NCBI RefSeq assembly: GCF_014197015.1
Contig: NZ_JACIET010000001.1
Coordinates: forward strand, 930,001-994,000
Length of the DNA: 64,000 nucleotides
DNA from: Niveibacterium umoris
Lineage (GTDB): Bacteria > Pseudomonadota > Gammaproteobacteria > Burkholderiales > Rhodocyclaceae
Reading direction: 5' to 3'
The first letter of the stretch is position 1. The number at the start of each line of letters is the position of its first letter. Made by a program: the position numbers and the translations under genes. This document shows, one piece after another, positions 10,075 through 20,970 of the stretch. The notes below the pieces were generated by a model, which made no database searches, was not told the DNA's origin, and saw only the letters and a program-made list of their open reading frames with translations.

Positions 10075-11490
10075 TCAAGAGAGCAAACGGATTTTCAGCC
10101 GCGAGATCATCGGACCGAAATCGTTAAAAATGGAATTCGCCACGGGACTCAAGTCGTTGTACAGCGCAACGACCATCAGGCTTATCAGCACAACCATGCC
10201 GACTTGCTGACCTGCTTCGAGCGTCGCTTGCCTGACGGGCCGACCCAGTACAACTTCCGCCAGATAATACATGATGTGCCCGCCATCGAGGACCGGGATC
10301 GGTAACAGATTGAAGATCGCGATACTGAGGCTCAGAAACGCGACAAAACCAATGAACACATCGATACCGCGTTGTGCGGATTCGCCCGCGTAACCGGCGA
10401 TTGCGACAGGACCGCTTACAGTTTTGATCGAGAGTTGGCCCGAAATGAGTCTCCCAAGGACCTTCAGCGAGAATACCGTGGTGTCCCATGCCTTCTGAGT
10501 CGCATGAGCCAGAGATTCGAAAGGTCCGTAAGAGACTGACATCACCATCCGGGTTCGCCAGGCGTTGTCGGCCGCGAAGGCGATATCGATCTTGCCGACC
10601 TCTTGCCCATTCTCCACACGTAGGGCCGGTTGAAGAATCACGTCGATGTCTGCACCGTTGCGCTCTACAAGTGCGTCCAAGTGTTGATTGCTGGAACGTC
10701 GAACGATCGAGGCGACCTCATCCGCGGTCGCGACGGGACTTGTTCCGAGACGCTTGAATCGGTCGCCAGGTTTCAATCCGGCGCGATCCGCCGGTCCTCC
10801 GGAAAGCACGGTCCCGACGACAGGCGCTAGCACAGGTCGCTCCGGGGCGAAACCGAGCCCAGAGAGTGGATCGCCTTGTTGCATGTCGATGCCGTTCGAA
10901 GGAATTGCGACCTGGATTTCTTTCGTTGAAGTGCCTCGCAGGATCGAAAGCGAGACAGATTCTCCCTCGACAAGATCCTTCAGCAGCGCCCAGCGTACCT
11001 CACTCCATGTCGGAGTTTCCCGGCTCCCAACCTTGGTCACCTGATCCCCGGCAACGAGGCCAACCGATGCAGCAAGGCTTTTCGGGGGAGGTTCTGCAAG
11101 GATGGGTCGCAACTCGGTCACGCCCAGCATGAACGTGAACCAGTAGATAAATATGGCAAGCGCAAGGTTGGCGATCGGTCCCGCTGCGACGATTGCGATG
11201 CGCTGCGCAACGGGTTTGCGATTGAACGCAAAAGGGAGGTCGGCCTCCGGGACAGGTTGCTCGCGCTCATCGAGCATCTTCACGTATCCGCCAAGCGGAA
11301 TCGCCCCAACTACCCATTCCGTAGAGTCTGGCGACTTCTGCCTACGAAGAAGTACTCGACCGAAACCAAAGGAATACCTTAGAACACGAACGCCAAAGAG
11401 TCGGGCCGTTGCGTAGTGACCGAACTCATGGATCGGAACCAGGATGGCGATCGCGACAATGAACGCGCCGAGCGACCAAAGTATGCTCAC
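10075..11490 (-). CDS. rseP: Site-2 intramembrane protease RseP
   Basis: Inner-membrane zinc protease that cuts anti-sigma factor RseA during the sigma-E envelope stress response. Zinc motif HEFGH at residues 21-25 in the first membrane segment, two central PDZ domains (around [15 protein letters not shown] and [18 protein letters not shown]) and the C-terminal [15 protein letters not shown] segment with the third metal ligand. 471 residues. The start is GTG at 11490, overlapping the dxr stop (GTGA). The neighbourhood with bamA fits its envelope role. Confidence 0.96.
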   Translation of the reverse strand: MSILWSLGAFIVAIAILVPIHEFGHYATARLFGVRVLRYSFGFGRVLLRRQKSPDSTEWVVGAIPLGGYVKMLDEREQPVPEADLPFAFNRKPVAQRIAIVAAGPIANLALAIFIYWFTFMLGVTELRPILAEPPPKSLAASVGLVAGDQVTKVGSRETPTWSEVRWALLKDLVEGESVSLSILRGTSTKEIQVAIPSNGIDMQQGDPLSGLGFAPERPVLAPVVGTVLSGGPADRAGLKPGDRFKRLGTSPVATADEVASIVRRSSNQHLDALVERNGADIDVILQPALRVENGQEVGKIDIAFAADNAWRTRMVMSVSYGPFESLAHATQKAWDTTVFSLKVLGRLISGQLSIKTVSGPVAIAGYAGESAQRGIDVFIGFVAFLSLSIAIFNLLPIPVLDGGHIMYYLAEVVLGRPVRQATLEAGQQVGMVVLISLMVVALYNDLSPVANSIFNDFGPMISRLKIRLLS

Positions 11491-12683
11491 GCTGCACTCA
11501 TCCTGTTTTGTTCAATGATTCTTCGGGCGCTATGCCGCGCGCGCAGATCGGCTTCGACTACTGACTCGATTGTTCGGTCATCAGGGGGATTGCAGCTTTC
11601 AAGGACCCCTTCGACCGTTCGTGAAATATCGGTGAATGCGATCTCACGACCGAGGAATGCCGCGACCGAGACTTCATTCGCGGCATTCAAGACCGCGGGT
11701 GTCAGGCCACCAGCATCCAGCGCCTGATAGGCCAAGCCCAGGCAAGGGAAGCGCTGCAGATTCGGGGGCTCGAAAGTCAATCCAGCAAGTGTCGAAAAAT
11801 CGAGCGGCTTGACCCCGGCGTCGATTCGATCAGGATAAGCCAGCGCATGTGCAATCGGAGTGCGCATATCGGGATTGCCGAGTTGAGCAATCACTGATCC
11901 GTCGACGTATTGGACCATCGAATGAATGACGCTCTGCGGATGAATGACGACCTCGATCTGGTCGCCGGGGATACCGAAGAGCCAGTGGGCCTCTATCACC
12001 TCGAGGCCCTTGTTCATCATCGTTGCAGAGTCCACTGAAATCTTCCGACCCATTACCCAGTTAGGGTGGGCTACTGCGCGCTCCGGAGTTACCGACTGCA
12101 ACTCTTCAATGGGAAGCGTGCGGAAGGGACCGCCGGATGCGGTAAGCAGAAGCTTGCTGACGCCGCATTCTCTCAAACCGTAGTCAAAGCCAGGTGGCAG
12201 AGATTGAAAGACAGCATTGTGTTCGCTATCAATCGGCAGCACGGTCGCGCCATGCGTTCGGGCTTCGCGCATAAAGAGGGCGCCCGACATGACCAGAGCT
12301 TCCTTGTTGGCAAGCAACACTCTCTTGCCTGCCCTGACGGCCGCCATGGTCGGTGCGAGACCTGCGGCACCAACGATTGAAGCCATCACCGTCGTGACTT
12401 CTGGGCAAGATGCGACTTCACACAGCGCATCAGGCCCGATCAGAATTTCGCAGTTTGTCCGTTGATGCCCCAAATGGTGCAACAACTGCCGACGCGCAGT
12501 GTCGTCGGGTACGACCAGCACTTGCGGTTGGAATTGATCTGCAAGTTCGGCCAGACGGTCCATGCGACTGAAACCAGTGAGCGCGTGGATGCGATATCGG
12601 TCGGGGTGCCGCGCAACGACATCGAGGGTGCTGGTCCCGATCGAACCTGTCGCCCCCAGGATGGTGAGAACCTGGAACGTCAC
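11487..12683 (-). CDS. dxr: 1-deoxy-D-xylulose 5-phosphate reductoisomerase
   Basis: Rearranges and reduces DXP to 2-C-methyl-D-erythritol 4-phosphate with NADPH, the committed step of the MEP isoprenoid pathway that feeds UppS downstream. The NADPH motif [18 protein letters not shown] is at the N-terminus; [12 protein letters not shown] and [14 protein letters not shown] carry metal and substrate residues. I chose GTG at 12683, which overlaps the cdsA stop (GTGA) and gives a normal N-terminus (398 residues). ATG at 12698 or TTG at 12710 would add 5 or 9 residues. Confidence 0.95.
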   Translation of the reverse strand: MTFQVLTILGATGSIGTSTLDVVARHPDRYRIHALTGFSRMDRLAELADQFQPQVLVVPDDTARRQLLHHLGHQRTNCEILIGPDALCEVASCPEVTTVMASIVGAAGLAPTMAAVRAGKRVLLANKEALVMSGALFMREARTHGATVLPIDSEHNAVFQSLPPGFDYGLRECGVSKLLLTASGGPFRTLPIEELQSVTPERAVAHPNWVMGRKISVDSATMMNKGLEVIEAHWLFGIPGDQIEVVIHPQSVIHSMVQYVDGSVIAQLGNPDMRTPIAHALAYPDRIDAGVKPLDFSTLAGLTFEPPNLQRFPCLGLAYQALDAGGLTPAVLNAANEVSVAAFLGREIAFTDISRTVEGVLESCNPPDDRTIESVVEADLRARHSARRIIEQNRMSAA

Positions 12684-13489
12684 AGATGCAAGTTCCATAT
12701 GCTGACCCAAAGCGCCACGAGTGGAAGCGTTGAGGTCAGACTGTCGATTCGATCGAGGACGCCACCGTGACCCGGCAAAAGTGCCGACGAATCCTTTGCG
12801 CCCGCCTGTCGCTTGATCATGGATTCAAAGAGATCACCCAGCACGCTCAGTGCAGTCAGGCCCACAAGAAGAGCCATAGCGAGTGGCCAAGTGAGGTGCT
12901 CTGGCACGAATCTCATCTTGATCGCGAAGACTGTCGCACCATAGAGCATCACGGCAAGCGTTCCCGCGTACACACCCTCCCAGCTCTTGCCGGGGGAGAT
13001 TTCTGGAGCGAGCTTGCGACGACCAAACGCCCTCCCGCCAAAATAGGCGCCAATGTCTGCGACCCAGACCAAAGCCATCGCTGCCAGCATGAACCAAGGA
13101 TCCACTTCCCGCAGGCGCGCGATCGCCACTGCGGCAGGCACGAGAACAACAAGGCCTGCACACAGAGAAAGAACCCCCGACCCGACTGCCCAACGATGCT
13201 TGAGCCAAGGCGGAACTGCGATCATCCAGAACAAAGCAGAGACGGTGAACAGCACGGCATCCAAAAGTCGGATGTCCGCAATCATGATCGCCGCGCTTAA
13301 ACCTGCAACGATGACTGCATAAGCCCAGCGCGCAGCGCTCCGAATGCGCAGCAAACCAGCCCACTCCCAGCCAGCCACCAAGGAAATTACGCCGCATGCG
13401 CCCCACCAACCCCATGTTGGGAGCATGAAGATGGCCGCCAAAAGGGCAAAGAGAAGCACCAGTGCGGTGATTACGCGCTCGCGCAGCAT
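12680..13489 (-). CDS. cdsA: Phosphatidate cytidylyltransferase
   Basis: Makes CDP-diacylglycerol from phosphatidate and CTP for phospholipid synthesis. 269 residues with about seven or eight hydrophobic membrane segments starting [16 protein letters not shown]. The C-terminal family signature is present: [20 protein letters not shown] followed by [16 protein letters not shown] with the catalytic aspartates. It lies three bases after uppS and overlaps dxr. Confidence 0.95.
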   Translation of the reverse strand: MLRERVITALVLLFALLAAIFMLPTWGWWGACGVISLVAGWEWAGLLRIRSAARWAYAVIVAGLSAAIMIADIRLLDAVLFTVSALFWMIAVPPWLKHRWAVGSGVLSLCAGLVVLVPAAVAIARLREVDPWFMLAAMALVWVADIGAYFGGRAFGRRKLAPEISPGKSWEGVYAGTLAVMLYGATVFAIKMRFVPEHLTWPLAMALLVGLTALSVLGDLFESMIKRQAGAKDSSALLPGHGGVLDRIDSLTSTLPLVALWVSIWNLHL

Positions 13490-13492
13490 CTG

Positions 13493-14263
13493 CTACTCCG
13501 CCGCCGCTGGGGGGTGCAATTGTTCGCTTGTGCGGCCAAATCGTCTTTCGCGGCCACGGTAGGATTGCAACGCGAGATCAAGCGCAGCGACGTCGAATTC
13601 AGGCCAAAGTGTTTCGGTGAAATAAAACTCGGTATAGGCGAGTTGCCACAGGAGGAAGTTGCTGATTCTTTCCTCTCCGCCTGTACGAATGAAGAGGTCC
13701 GGCTCGGGCGCATCAGCGAGACAGAGATATGGCGCGAGATCCTCTTCTTCGAACCCGCCCCGTTTTTCGGGATGAGCCGCCAGCATCGACTCAACCGCGT
13801 TGAGAATGTCCCAACGGCCTCCGTAGTTTGCAGCGATGGTTAAGGTGAGGCGCTCGTTGTCAAAGGTCAGAGCTTCCGCTTCGGCGATCATCTCCCGAAT
13901 TTGCGCATCAAAGCGTGACAGATCGCCAATGACACGGAAGCGGATGCCGTTGCGATGCAGCTTTGCGATCTCTTGCTGCAGTGCCTTTAGGAACAGACCC
14001 ATCAAGAAGCTGACTTCTTCTTCGGGCCTTCTCCAATTCTCGGAACTGAAGGCGAAAAGCGTCAGATGACGAATGCCACGGTCGACGCACGCGGAAACGA
14101 TCTGGCGGACGGTTTCAAGCCCGCGCTTGTGTCCGGCGACACGCGGCATCAAACGCTTGCGAGCCCAGCGTCCGTTGCCGTCCATGATTATGGCAACGTG
14201 CGTCGGCACCTCCGCTACATTGGGGATATCACGCGTCGAGCTAAAAATGCGGCCGATGGCCAT
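13493..14263 (-). CDS. uppS: Undecaprenyl diphosphate synthase
   Basis: Cis-prenyltransferase extending farnesyl diphosphate to C55, the lipid carrier for cell wall and O-antigen. [16 protein letters not shown] contains the catalytic Asp28, then [10 protein letters not shown]; the later [11 protein letters not shown] and [20 protein letters not shown] motifs are intact. 256 residues. It follows frr by 33 bases in the same operon. Confidence 0.96.
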   Translation of the reverse strand: MAIGRIFSSTRDIPNVAEVPTHVAIIMDGNGRWARKRLMPRVAGHKRGLETVRQIVSACVDRGIRHLTLFAFSSENWRRPEEEVSFLMGLFLKALQQEIAKLHRNGIRFRVIGDLSRFDAQIREMIAEAEALTFDNERLTLTIAANYGGRWDILNAVESMLAAHPEKRGGFEEEDLAPYLCLADAPEPDLFIRTGGEERISNFLLWQLAYTEFYFTETLWPEFDVAALDLALQSYRGRERRFGRTSEQLHPPAAAE

Positions 14264-14296
14264 TGTGTGGAGACTCCGCTCGTAGTTGCGGCGTCA

Positions 14297-14854
14297 TCAG
14301 ACCTGCATCAGGTCTTTTTCTTTTTCGGCGAGAAGCTTGTCTACTTCCGCGATGTAACGATCGGTCAGTTTCTGAACGTCCTCTTCCGCGCGACGTTCCT
14401 CATCTTCTGAAATCTCTTTGCTCTTGACTGATTCCTTGAGCTGGCTGTTCGCGTCACGCCGGAGATTACGGACGGCCACGCGTGCATTCTCGGCCTCAGA
14501 TCGAACGACCTTGATGAGATCCTTGCGACGCTCTTCCGTGAGCGCAGGCATCGGGACGCGCACAACATCACCCATCGTCGCGGGATTCAGGCCGAGATCG
14601 CTATCGCGAATCGCCTTTTCCACCTTCGCGATCATCCCCTTCTCCCATGGTTGAACCCCAATCGTGCGGGCATCCAGGAGGTTGATGTTCGCGACTTGAT
14701 TCACTGGGACCATCGAACCGTAATAGTCGACCTGCACATGATCAAGCAAGCCGGTATGAGCGCGGCCAGTGCGCACTTTCCCGAGGTCATTCTTCAATGC
14801 CTCGAGCGACTTCTGCATCTTCTGTTCGATCTGCTTCTTCAGTTCGGCGATCAT
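14297..14854 (-). CDS. frr: Ribosome recycling factor
   Basis: Works with EF-G to split post-termination ribosomes. 185 residues, the standard length, beginning [20 protein letters not shown] with the typical [20 protein letters not shown] and the C-terminal helical [10 protein letters not shown] and [16 protein letters not shown] longer open frame upstream is in pyrH and is not coding. The start is ATG at 14854, 16 bases after the pyrH stop. Confidence 0.97.
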   Translation of the reverse strand: MIAELKKQIEQKMQKSLEALKNDLGKVRTGRAHTGLLDHVQVDYYGSMVPVNQVANINLLDARTIGVQPWEKGMIAKVEKAIRDSDLGLNPATMGDVVRVPMPALTEERRKDLIKVVRSEAENARVAVRNLRRDANSQLKESVKSKEISEDEERRAEEDVQKLTDRYIAEVDKLLAEKEKDLMQV

Positions 14855-14870
14855 TTCCAGAGTCCTTGCG

Positions 14871-15587
14871 TCAGATGTGCACCAAGGTGCCTTCATCTCC
14901 GCCCATTGCCACCCGTTTGAGGGCGCCGGGAACGAAGATGCTGAATACCTTGATCGGCAACTTCTGGTCGCGACACAGCGCGAAGGCTGTTGCGTCCAAT
15001 ACCTGCAGATTCCTCGCGATGGCCTCATCGAAGCTGATTCGCGAATAGCGCGTCGCGGAGGGATCCTTCTTCGGGTCCGCAGAGTACACGCCGTCGACCT
15101 TTGTTGCCTTCAAAACGATTTCTGCGCCGATCTCGGCGCCACGCAGGGCGGCAGCGGTATCCGTTGTGAAGAATGGATTGCCCGTGCCGGCTGCGAAGAT
15201 GACTACCTTTCCGTCTTCCAGGTAGCGAATGGCCTTGCCACGGATATATGGCTCGACCACCGCTTCCATATTCAGCGCGGACTGGACGCGCGCAACGACG
15301 CCAACGTGTTTCATTGCGTCGGCCAGGGCCATTGCATTCATGACTGTGGCCAACATGCCCATGTAGTCGGCTGTTGCGCGATCCATCCCGCTTGCAGCAC
15401 CGGCCATGCCGCGGAAGATGTTGCCGCCACCGATGACCACCCCAACCTCGACGCCGAGATTGACCACCTCCGCCACTTCCTGAACGATACGGGAGACGAC
15501 GTCACGGTTGATCCCGAAAGCGTCGTCGCCCATCAGGGCTTCACCTGAAAGCTTGAGCAGGATGCGGCGGTAGGCAGGTGTGGTCAT
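14871..15587 (-). CDS. pyrH: UMP kinase
   Basis: Phosphorylates UMP to UDP in pyrimidine nucleotide synthesis; hexameric, amino-acid-kinase fold. 238 residues: [20 protein letters not shown] at the N-terminus, [20 protein letters not shown] in the phosphate-binding region, and [20 protein letters not shown] in the UMP/ATP region. The order tsf-pyrH-frr is conserved in proteobacteria. Confidence 0.97.
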   Translation of the reverse strand: MTTPAYRRILLKLSGEALMGDDAFGINRDVVSRIVQEVAEVVNLGVEVGVVIGGGNIFRGMAGAASGMDRATADYMGMLATVMNAMALADAMKHVGVVARVQSALNMEAVVEPYIRGKAIRYLEDGKVVIFAAGTGNPFFTTDTAAALRGAEIGAEIVLKATKVDGVYSADPKKDPSATRYSRISFDEAIARNLQVLDATAFALCRDQKLPIKVFSIFVPGALKRVAMGGDEGTLVHI

Positions 15588-15602
15588 GGTAGCTGGACTT
15601 CC

Positions 15603-16502
15603 TCAGCGTTGGGCAGCGGCAGCAGCGGCTTGCGCGGCGACTTCAGCGGCAAAGTCCGTCGTCTTCTTCTCGATGCCTTCGCCCACGATGAACAGGGTGA
15701 ACCCGTGCACCTTGGCGTTCTTGGCCTTGAGCAGTTGCTCGACAGTCTGCTTGCCATCTTCGGCCTTCACGAAGACCTGGCCCAGGAGGGTGACATCTTT
15801 CAGGAACTTCTGGACCGAACCTTCGGCGATCTTTTCAAGCATGGCTTCCGGCTTGCCGGACTCCTTTGCCTTCTCGATCGCGACACGGCGTTCGGTTTCA
15901 ATCAGTTCTGCGGAAACACCAGAGGCGTCGAGCGACTTGGGCTTGTTCGCAGCGATGTGCATCGCAAGGTCCCGTGCCAGCGCGTCGTCCCCACCTTCGA
16001 CGTCAATCAGGACGCCGATCTTGGAGCCGCCGTGGATGTATTGAGCGACCTTGCCTTTTGCTTCGACGCGGACGAAGCGGCGGATCGACATGTTCTCGCC
16101 GATCTTGCCAACCAGTGCGGTGCGCACCGAATCAACCGTACCCTCGCCAAGCGGGAGTGCGGACAGCGCTGCGACATCGGCCGGAGCCTGCGTCGCCACC
16201 AGTTCAGCGCAGTCGCGCGACAGCTTGAGAAAGTCGTCGTTCTTCGCAACAAAGTCGGTTTCGCTGTTGATCTCAACGATCGATGCGAGCTTGCCGTCTG
16301 CCGAAATGTAAGTTGCCACAACGCCTTCGGCTGCAACGCGGGCTGCGGCCTTAGAAGCCTTGCTGCCAAGCTTCACGCGCAGAATTTCTTCTGCCTTGAC
16401 CATGTCGCCGGCCGCCTCAGTAAGGGCCTTCTTGCACTCCATCATCGGGGCGTCGGTCTTTTCCCGAAGCTCCTTGACCATGCCTGCGGTGATTTCCGCC
16501 AT
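15603..16502 (-). CDS. tsf: Elongation factor Ts
   Basis: Guanine nucleotide exchange factor for EF-Tu. 299 residues starting [20 protein letters not shown], with the family signature [14 protein letters not shown] and the core region [22 protein letters not shown] lies six bases before ATG at 16502. It is co-transcribed with rpsB after a 46-base gap, as in most bacteria, and is likely controlled through the rpsB leader. Confidence 0.97.
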   Translation of the reverse strand: MAEITAGMVKELREKTDAPMMECKKALTEAAGDMVKAEEILRVKLGSKASKAAARVAAEGVVATYISADGKLASIVEINSETDFVAKNDDFLKLSRDCAELVATQAPADVAALSALPLGEGTVDSVRTALVGKIGENMSIRRFVRVEAKGKVAQYIHGGSKIGVLIDVEGGDDALARDLAMHIAANKPKSLDASGVSAELIETERRVAIEKAKESGKPEAMLEKIAEGSVQKFLKDVTLLGQVFVKAEDGKQTVEQLLKAKNAKVHGFTLFIVGEGIEKKTTDFAAEVAAQAAAAAAQR

Positions 16503-16548
16503 GCTGACTCCTGAATTCAATTAATGCCGAAAGGAACAGACGCAGCGC

Positions 16549-17304
16549 TTAGGCTTGCTCTTCCGTGCCTTCGTCCACTTCGACAAACTCGTCCGCCTCG
16601 CCGGCAGCGACGATTTCGTTGATGACCTGGCTGCGGCCCTCAAGCACGGCATCGGCAACGCCGCGTGCGTACAGGCGGATCGCACGGCTCGAATCATCGT
16701 TACCCGGGATCACGTAATCCACGCCCTCAGGGGAATGGTTGGTATCGACGATTGCGACGACCGGAATGCCCAGCTTCTTGGCTTCGGTGATTGCAATCTT
16801 GTGATAACCGACGTCGATGACAAACAGTGCATCGGGCAGACCGCCCATTTCCTTGATGCCGCCGATCGACTTCTGGAGCTTCTCGAGTTCGCGCGTCGCC
16901 ATCAGCGCTTCCTTCTTCGAGAGCTTCTCGATCGAGCCATCCTCAACCATCTGCTCCATGTCCTTCAGGCGCTTGATCGACTGCTTGACCGTCTTGAAGT
17001 TGGTCAGCATGCCACCCAGCCAGCGCTCGTCCACGAACGGCATGCCGGCGCGGCCAGCCTCTTCGGCCAGGATTTCGCGTGCCTGACGCTTGGTGCCAAC
17101 GAAGAGAATCGTGCCGCGGTTGCTCGCAAGCTTGCGCACGAAGGCAGTCGCCTCCTGGTACTTGGCCAGGGTCTTCTCGAGGTTGATGATGTGAATCTTG
17201 TTGCGATGGCCGAAAATGAACGGGGCCATCTTGGGGTTCCAGAAACGCGTCTGGTGGCCGAAGTGAACACCGGCTTCCAGCATCTGGCGCATAGTGACGG
17301 ACAT
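16549..17304 (-). CDS. rpsB: 30S ribosomal protein S2
   Basis: Small-subunit protein, 251 residues. [35 protein letters not shown] and the C-terminal [20 protein letters not shown] and [20 protein letters not shown] are typical. GGAG lies shortly before ATG at 17304. It is first gene of rpsB-tsf and is preceded by a 130-base structured leader and a near-consensus promoter. Confidence 0.98.
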   Translation of the reverse strand: MSVTMRQMLEAGVHFGHQTRFWNPKMAPFIFGHRNKIHIINLEKTLAKYQEATAFVRKLASNRGTILFVGTKRQAREILAEEAGRAGMPFVDERWLGGMLTNFKTVKQSIKRLKDMEQMVEDGSIEKLSKKEALMATRELEKLQKSIGGIKEMGGLPDALFVIDVGYHKIAITEAKKLGIPVVAIVDTNHSPEGVDYVIPGNDDSSRAIRLYARGVADAVLEGRSQVINEIVAAGEADEFVEVDEGTEEQA

Positions 17305-17436
17305 ATAGATTCTCCGATCTAAGGGTTAGCCTCCGCTCCTGGTGACCGCGCAGAGATCGCGGTCTCGCCCGCATGTGCGGGACCCTTGCAACAGGAGCGT
17401 GCGTAGTTCGTCGCACCCCCCATGGGCACGACCAAG
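17305..17436 (-). ncRNA. Structured rpsB 5' leader, likely S2 autoregulatory
   Basis: The untranslated leader can fold into a closed multi-branch structure. An outer 8-base stem CGCTCCTG/CAGGAGCG (17392-17399 with 17334-17341) encloses two perfect hairpins: GACCGCG/CGCGGTC (17344-17350 with 17358-17364) and CCCGC/GCGGG (17368-17372 with 17377-17381). The second outer-stem arm ends about 29 bases before the start codon, just upstream of the ribosome site. In gammaproteobacteria S2 represses rpsB-tsf through its leader; this is the natural reading here, but homology to that motif was not tested. Confidence 0.65.
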
Positions 17437-17442
17437 CCAGCC

Positions 17443-17472
17443 ATTCTAGCAGCTTGCACCGTACCCCCTCAA
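17443..17472 (-). promoter_or_regulatory. rpsB-tsf promoter
   Basis: Minus-strand -35 TTGAGG (17467-17472) and -10 TAGAAT (17443-17448) with an 18-base spacer. The predicted start near 17436 leaves the structured leader intact. This is probably the main entry for the downstream leftward run. Confidence 0.65.
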
Positions 17473-17563
17473 GCTCCGCTGCTGCTCGCGCGATGAATGG
17501 GTTTGGCGACCCCGCACGAAAGGCGATAACCTTCGCGTTTGTCCCGAAGCAGCCAGAACAACA

Positions 17564-18382
17564 ATGAGTGTTTCAATCAAGACCCCCGACGAGATCGTCG
17601 CCATGCGCGAAGCCGGCCGCCTGGCTTCCGAAGTCCTGGATTTCATTACGCCGCATGTTCAGCCGGGCGTGACTACGGAAGAACTTGATCGGCTTTGCCA
17701 CGATTACATGGTCAACGTGCAGGGGACCATCCCGGCGCCGCTGAACTACGCACCGCCAGGCTACAAACCGTACCCGAAATCGATCTGCACTTCGATCAAC
17801 CATCAGGTGTGCCATGGCATTCCGGGCAACAAGCAATTGAAGCGCGGCGACATCGTCAACCTCGATATCACCGTCATCAAGGACGGTTTTCATGGCGATA
17901 CGAGCCGCATGTTCGTGGTCGGCAATGAGGGGAGCATCCTCGCCAAGCGGCTTTGCCAGATCACTTATGAATGCATGTGGCTCGGCATTGCGCAGGTGAA
18001 ACCGGGCGCCCATCTGGGCGACATCGGCCATGCCATCCAGAAACACGCAGAGGGGGCTGGCTTTTCGGTCGTTCGGGAGTTCTGCGGACATGGCATCGGT
18101 CGCAACTTCCATGAAGAGCCACAGGTCGTGCATTACGGCCGCCCCGGCACCGGGCTGGAACTCAAGGCAGGCATGATCTTCACGATCGAGCCGATGATCA
18201 ATGCCGGCAAGGCTGCGATTTCGGAGTTGCCTGATGGCTGGACCATCGTGACCAAGGATCGCAGTCTCTCTGCCCAATGGGAGCACACCGTCGTGGTGAC
18301 CGATGACGGCGTGGAAGTCCTTACTCGATCGGCCGGCGCACCGGCGATCCCGGAAATCGTTGCCAAGCACTTCTTTGCCTGA
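17564..18382 (+). CDS. map: Type I methionine aminopeptidase
   Basis: Removes N-terminal methionine from new proteins; two divalent metals. 272 residues. Metal ligands lie in VNLDITVIKDGFHGDTSRMF (two Asp), FCGHGIGRNFHEEPQVVHYG (His), MIFTIEPMI (Glu) and SAQWEHTVVVT (Glu). It is divergent from rpsB, a common arrangement. Its TGA overlaps the glnD ATG by one base (TGATG). Confidence 0.97.
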   Translation: MSVSIKTPDEIVAMREAGRLASEVLDFITPHVQPGVTTEELDRLCHDYMVNVQGTIPAPLNYAPPGYKPYPKSICTSINHQVCHGIPGNKQLKRGDIVNLDITVIKDGFHGDTSRMFVVGNEGSILAKRLCQITYECMWLGIAQVKPGAHLGDIGHAIQKHAEGAGFSVVREFCGHGIGRNFHEEPQVVHYGRPGTGLELKAGMIFTIEPMINAGKAAISELPDGWTIVTKDRSLSAQWEHTVVVTDDGVEVLTRSAGAPAIPEIVAKHFFA

Positions 18383-20958
18383 TGGCTACGGTGGTGCCTA
18401 CTGACAGCCTACGGGCGACAGGCGATTCGCTGCGAAAGCGTGTCACCGACGGCCGAACGGAACTTCGCGCTGCATTCGAGGCGCATCCGGATCCAGTGCG
18501 CCTTCTGCGCGACAACGCGAACCTGGTCGACGGTGTGCTGCGAGACATCTGGCAGGTTGCGGGCGTTCCGGATGCTGCTTCCCTGATCGCTGTCGGCGGG
18601 TACGGTCGAGGTCAGCTCTTCCCGAATTCTGATGTCGACCTGTTGATCTTGCTGGCGGAGGAGCCCGACAGGCCCACCCAACAGCGGATTGAAAGGCTTG
18701 TTGGCCTGTTCTGGGACATCGGTCTCGAAGTCGGTCACAGCGTTCGAACGCTTGAAGAATGCGCAGAAGAATCGGCGCGTGACGTCACCGTTCAGACCAA
18801 CCTGCTGGAGGCTCGCCTGCTTGCCGGCGACGCCGGGATATTCGAGAGGATGCTCGAACAGCAGCGCGCGGCACTTGATCTGCCCGCCTTCTTCATCGCC
18901 AAGCGTGCAGAGCAGGAGCAGCGCTACAACCGCTTCAACGACACCCCCTATTCGCTTGAACCCAATTGCAAGGAAGGGCCGGGCGGTCAGCGTGACCTGC
19001 AGACGATCGTCTGGATCGCACTGGCGTCAGGCCTTGGTGCGAGTTGGGAGTCGCTGGCCACCGAAGGGTTGATCACAGCAGAGGAGTGCCGGGAACTCAG
19101 CAAGGCAGAGCGGTTTTTGCAGGAAGTCCGCATCAGGCTCCACCTGCTGACCCGGCGGCGCGAAGATCGCCTGCTGTTTGATCATCAAGAGGCGCTGGCC
19201 AAAGCGCTTGGCGTGAGCGCAACTTCGACCCGGCGCGCATCGGAAGTCATGATGCAGCGCTACTACCTGGTCGCCAAGAAGATCACGCAGCTCAATACCC
19301 TCTTGCTGCAGAACTTTGCGACCCGCATCCTGCCGGCCGGCCTGGATGCGCCGATTCCGATCGATGATCGTTTCTGCAAGCGCCAGAATTTGCTGGACGT
19401 CTTCGATGACAGCCTCTTCACCCATAGTCCGGACGCAATCCTTGACGCGTTTCTGTTACTCGAGCGTCACGACGAACTCAAGGGGATGACGGCGCGAACC
19501 TTGCGCGCCCTGTGGCAATGCCGTGGGCGCGTCGACGCTGCATTCCGACGCAAACCAGAAAACCGCAAACGCTTCCTGGAGCTTTTCCAGCAGCCGCAAG
19601 GCATCACCCATGTATTCCGCTGGATGAATCAGTACGGAATCCTGGGTCGTTACATACCCGCGTTCGGTCAGATCGTCGGCCAGATGCAGCACGACCTGTT
19701 CCACGTCTACACCGTGGACCAGCACATCCTTCAGGTCATGCGCAATGTCCGCCGCATGACCATGGATGAACACGCGCACGAATATCCGCTTTGTACGCGC
19801 TTGATCAGCGGTTTGGACCGCCATTGGCTGCTCTACGTGGCGGCCCTGTTCCATGACATCGCCAAGGGGCGTGGCGGCGACCACTCCAAACTCGGCATGG
19901 GCGACGCGCGGCGATTCTGCGAAGACCACGGCCTCAGCGCGGATGACACCGACCTGGTCGAATGGCTGGTCGAGCATCATCTGACGATGTCCCAGATTGC
20001 GCAGAAAAGCGACCTTTCGGACCCTGATGTCATTCGGGGTTTTGCCGCATTGGTGGGCGATGAACGCCGACTCACTGCGCTGTATTTGCTGACTCACGCG
20101 GACATTCGCGGCACCAGCCCGAAGGTCTGGAATGGGTGGAAGGCCAAGCTGCTCGAGGATCTGTTTCTGACCACCCAGCGGCTACTGCGGGGAGATACGC
20201 CCGTTCAGGCAAAAGGAGTCAGCGAACGGCAGCACGAAGCGCGCACCCGCCTGCGCTTCTTCGGCCTGATCGAGAACGTCGAAAGAGCGCTTTGGGATGA
20301 ACTCGACACCGTGTACTTCATGCGCCATGACATTGACGAAATCGTCTGGCACACGCGCATGCTCTACTATCGACCGTCCGGTGGCGATGCGGTCGTCAAG
20401 GCCCGCCCAAGCCAGATCGAGCGTGGCTTGCAGGTCATGGTGTATGCGCCCGACTCTCAGGATCTGTTCAAGCGGCTCTGCGGCTTCTTCAGCCGCCACG
20501 GCTTGAGCATTCTCGATGCGAAGATCCATACGACGCGGCACGGCTACGCGCTCGATAGCTTCGTACTGCTCGACCCCGCAGGGGATGAGAACTATCGGGA
20601 TATCGTGCCGATGATCGAGCACGATCTGGCTGAGCGCCTGCGCACCAATGCGCCGATCGACAAGCCAGGCACCGGTCGGCTTTCGCGCCAGGTGCGGCAT
20701 TTCCCGATCACGCCGGAAGTCACCATCCGTCCCGATGAGCGCGGGCAGTACTACATCCTGTCGGTTGCGACGGCTGATCGGCCGGGCCTGCTTTTCGACA
20801 TAGCCAGCGTGCTTGCCGATAACCGCGTCGATCTGCATACCGCAAAGATCGCAACGCTCGGCGAGCGCGCGGAAGACACCTTCCTGATTTCAGGACCCGA
20901 TCTCGATGCGACCAGCGCGATCGTCAAGCTTGAAGGGGCGCTGCTCGCCAAGGTGTAG
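18382..20958 (+). CDS. glnD: Bifunctional uridylyltransferase/uridylyl-removing enzyme (PII)
   Basis: Nitrogen sensor that adds UMP to PII proteins when glutamine is low and removes it when high. 858 residues. The nucleotidyltransferase domain has GGYGRGQLFPNSDVDLLIL (GGYGRG 72-77, SDVD 83-86). An HD hydrolase domain has AALFHDIAKGRGGDHSKLG near residue 490. Two C-terminal ACT domains (about 685-765 and 790-858, YILSVATADRPGLLFDIASV) bind glutamine. Translationally coupled to map. Confidence 0.97.
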   Translation: MATVVPTDSLRATGDSLRKRVTDGRTELRAAFEAHPDPVRLLRDNANLVDGVLRDIWQVAGVPDAASLIAVGGYGRGQLFPNSDVDLLILLAEEPDRPTQQRIERLVGLFWDIGLEVGHSVRTLEECAEESARDVTVQTNLLEARLLAGDAGIFERMLEQQRAALDLPAFFIAKRAEQEQRYNRFNDTPYSLEPNCKEGPGGQRDLQTIVWIALASGLGASWESLATEGLITAEECRELSKAERFLQEVRIRLHLLTRRREDRLLFDHQEALAKALGVSATSTRRASEVMMQRYYLVAKKITQLNTLLLQNFATRILPAGLDAPIPIDDRFCKRQNLLDVFDDSLFTHSPDAILDAFLLLERHDELKGMTARTLRALWQCRGRVDAAFRRKPENRKRFLELFQQPQGITHVFRWMNQYGILGRYIPAFGQIVGQMQHDLFHVYTVDQHILQVMRNVRRMTMDEHAHEYPLCTRLISGLDRHWLLYVAALFHDIAKGRGGDHSKLGMGDARRFCEDHGLSADDTDLVEWLVEHHLTMSQIAQKSDLSDPDVIRGFAALVGDERRLTALYLLTHADIRGTSPKVWNGWKAKLLEDLFLTTQRLLRGDTPVQAKGVSERQHEARTRLRFFGLIENVERALWDELDTVYFMRHDIDEIVWHTRMLYYRPSGGDAVVKARPSQIERGLQVMVYAPDSQDLFKRLCGFFSRHGLSILDAKIHTTRHGYALDSFVLLDPAGDENYRDIVPMIEHDLAERLRTNAPIDKPGTGRLSRQVRHFPITPEVTIRPDERGQYYILSVATADRPGLLFDIASVLADNRVDLHTAKIATLGERAEDTFLISGPDLDATSAIVKLEGALLAKV

Positions 20959-20970
20959 GCAGCGCCGCAT

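Noticed and set aside
14855-15028. N-terminal extension of frr into pyrH
   Set aside because: Frr is normally 185 residues starting MIAELK; the extension is the wrong frame of pyrH.
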